A DNA stretch of 64,000 nt from Sphingopyxis sp. GTDB lineage: Bacteria > Pseudomonadota > Alphaproteobacteria > Sphingomonadales > Sphingomonadaceae. The stretch covers positions 186,001 to 250,000 of the forward strand of contig NZ_JADIZJ010000006.1 of the NCBI RefSeq assembly GCF_016704835.1. Direction: 5' to 3'. Made by a program: the position numbers and the translations under genes. Positions 63,433 through 64,000 of this stretch are shown here, piece after piece (position 1 is the first letter of the stretch; the number at the start of each line of letters is the position of its first letter). The notes below the pieces were generated by a model. It saw only the letters and a list, made by a program, of their open reading frames with translations, was not told the DNA's origin and did not search any database.

Positions 63433-64000
63433 GATGCGGCTCGCTGGGCAAGGATTTCGTCGCGCGGGCCGTCGGCGACGATCCGGCCATTGTCCATGAC
63501 GATAAGCCGGTCGACCAGCCCGAGTACCGTCATCCGGTGCGTCGCGATGACCAGCGTCTGGCTGGGGGGGATGGCGGCTTGCAGGCGATCGACGAAATGC
63601 TTTTCAGTCTGGCTGTCCATCGCGCCGGTTGGCTCGTCGAGAAACAGCAAATGCGCGGGTGTCATCAGCGCGCGCGCCAGCACCAGAAAGCTGCGCTGTC
63701 CGCCGGAGAGGCGCGCACCGCGCTCGCCGATATGGAAATCGAAACCCGTGGCGTCGCGGCCGAGGAATTCGTCAGCCCCTGATCGTCGGGCCGCATCGAT
63801 GATAGTGGCGTCATCGGCGTCGCTGGCGCCGACCAGCAGATTCTCGCGCACCGTGCCGGAGAACAGTTCGGCATCCTGACCGACGAAACGCAAGGTCGAG
63901 CGCAGGTCGTGCGGGTCATATTGCCGGCTTTCGAGGCCGTCGATACGATAGCTACCGCTGGTCGGATCATATAGACCGCACAGGACGCGGCCCAGCGTCG
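63429..64000 (-). CDS. type I secretion ABC transporter, C-terminal part (truncated by window edge)
   Basis: Only the C-terminal ATPase half is inside the window; the frame is open across the right edge. It shows the Q-loop region R-F-V-G-Q-D-A, the signature L-S-G-G-Q-R, Walker B L-L-F-L-D-E-P-T-G and the H-loop A-T-H-R. It matches HlyB/LapB-type peptide/protein exporters that pair with the HlyD gene downstream. The permease and any C39 domain lie outside the window. Confidence 0.9.
   Translation of the reverse strand, partial: TLGRVLCGLYDPTSGSYRIDGLESRQYDPHDLRSTLRFVGQDAELFSGTVRENLLVGASDADDATIIDAARRSGADEFLGRDATGFDFHIGERGARLSGGQRSFLVLARALMTPAHLLFLDEPTGAMDSQTEKHFVDRLQAAIPPSQTLVIATHRMTVLGLVDRLIVMDNGRIVADGPRDEILAQRAAS

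Overview
The window is GC-rich, gene-dense chromosomal DNA of an alphaproteobacterium. The most likely group is the order Sphingomonadales, Sphingopyxis-like. This is an inference from class I lysyl-tRNA synthetase, the aa3 oxidase gene order, a TonB receptor next to exported peptidases, a CtrA-type site, and the short palindromic repeats scattered between genes. No rRNA, tRNA, insertion sequence, prophage or CRISPR was seen.

Layout. 0.3-7.2 kb: a DUF2267 protein, a SixA-like phosphatase, a DinG-type helicase, a PilZ protein, a decayed oxidoreductase gene (nonsense codon plus frameshift) and a membrane LuxR/DUF4199 pair. 7.5-11.6 kb: lysyl-tRNA synthetase, a short asparaginase-like protein and a three-gene bufferin operon (bufA1-bufB-bufC), which makes a ribosomal, post-translationally modified metal-binding peptide. 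It has an ECF-type promoter candidate and a strong hairpin between precursor and modifying enzyme. 11.6-20 kb: a desaturase, a GGDEF-EAL-PilZ c-di-GMP protein, an amidohydrolase, an RcnB-like protein with EF-hand-like repeats, a class II aldolase with a lone 2Fe-2S subunit, and ribosomal protein bS21. 20-25 kb: an FKBP isomerase, then pyrE-pdxJ-acpS-lepB and an AI-2E family transporter. 25-33.6 kb: the cytochrome aa3 oxidase operon with assembly factors, running into thrC and a methyltransferase. 33.7-36.4 kb: a sugar transporter and a diguanylate cyclase.

36.5-50.3 kb is the most interesting block. A D-aminoacylase-like protein and an XRE-cupin regulator are transcribed leftward. Rightward lie two exported serine hydrolases, two M19 dipeptidases, a TonB receptor, a YkvI-type membrane protein and homologues of DgcA and DgcN, the N-acetyl-D-glutamate racemase and D-glutamate N-acetyltransferase. 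The two rightward transcription units start behind closely similar promoter/operator sequences. I read the block as a regulon for importing, trimming and catabolising D-glutamate-containing (muropeptide-like) peptides.

50.3-58.4 kb: a kdp potassium-uptake locus, with kdpFABC-kdpE leftward, kdpD divergent, a 27-aa membrane ORF ahead of kdpF, and an 11-bp direct-repeat array that is a candidate KdpE operator. 58.5-64 kb: a LapG-type cysteine protease behind a CtrA-like site, a LuxR-type regulator, and a type I secretion operon (HlyD adaptor, SleB-type hydrolase, truncated ABC transporter). This suggests a c-di-GMP-controlled adhesin system continuing past the right edge.
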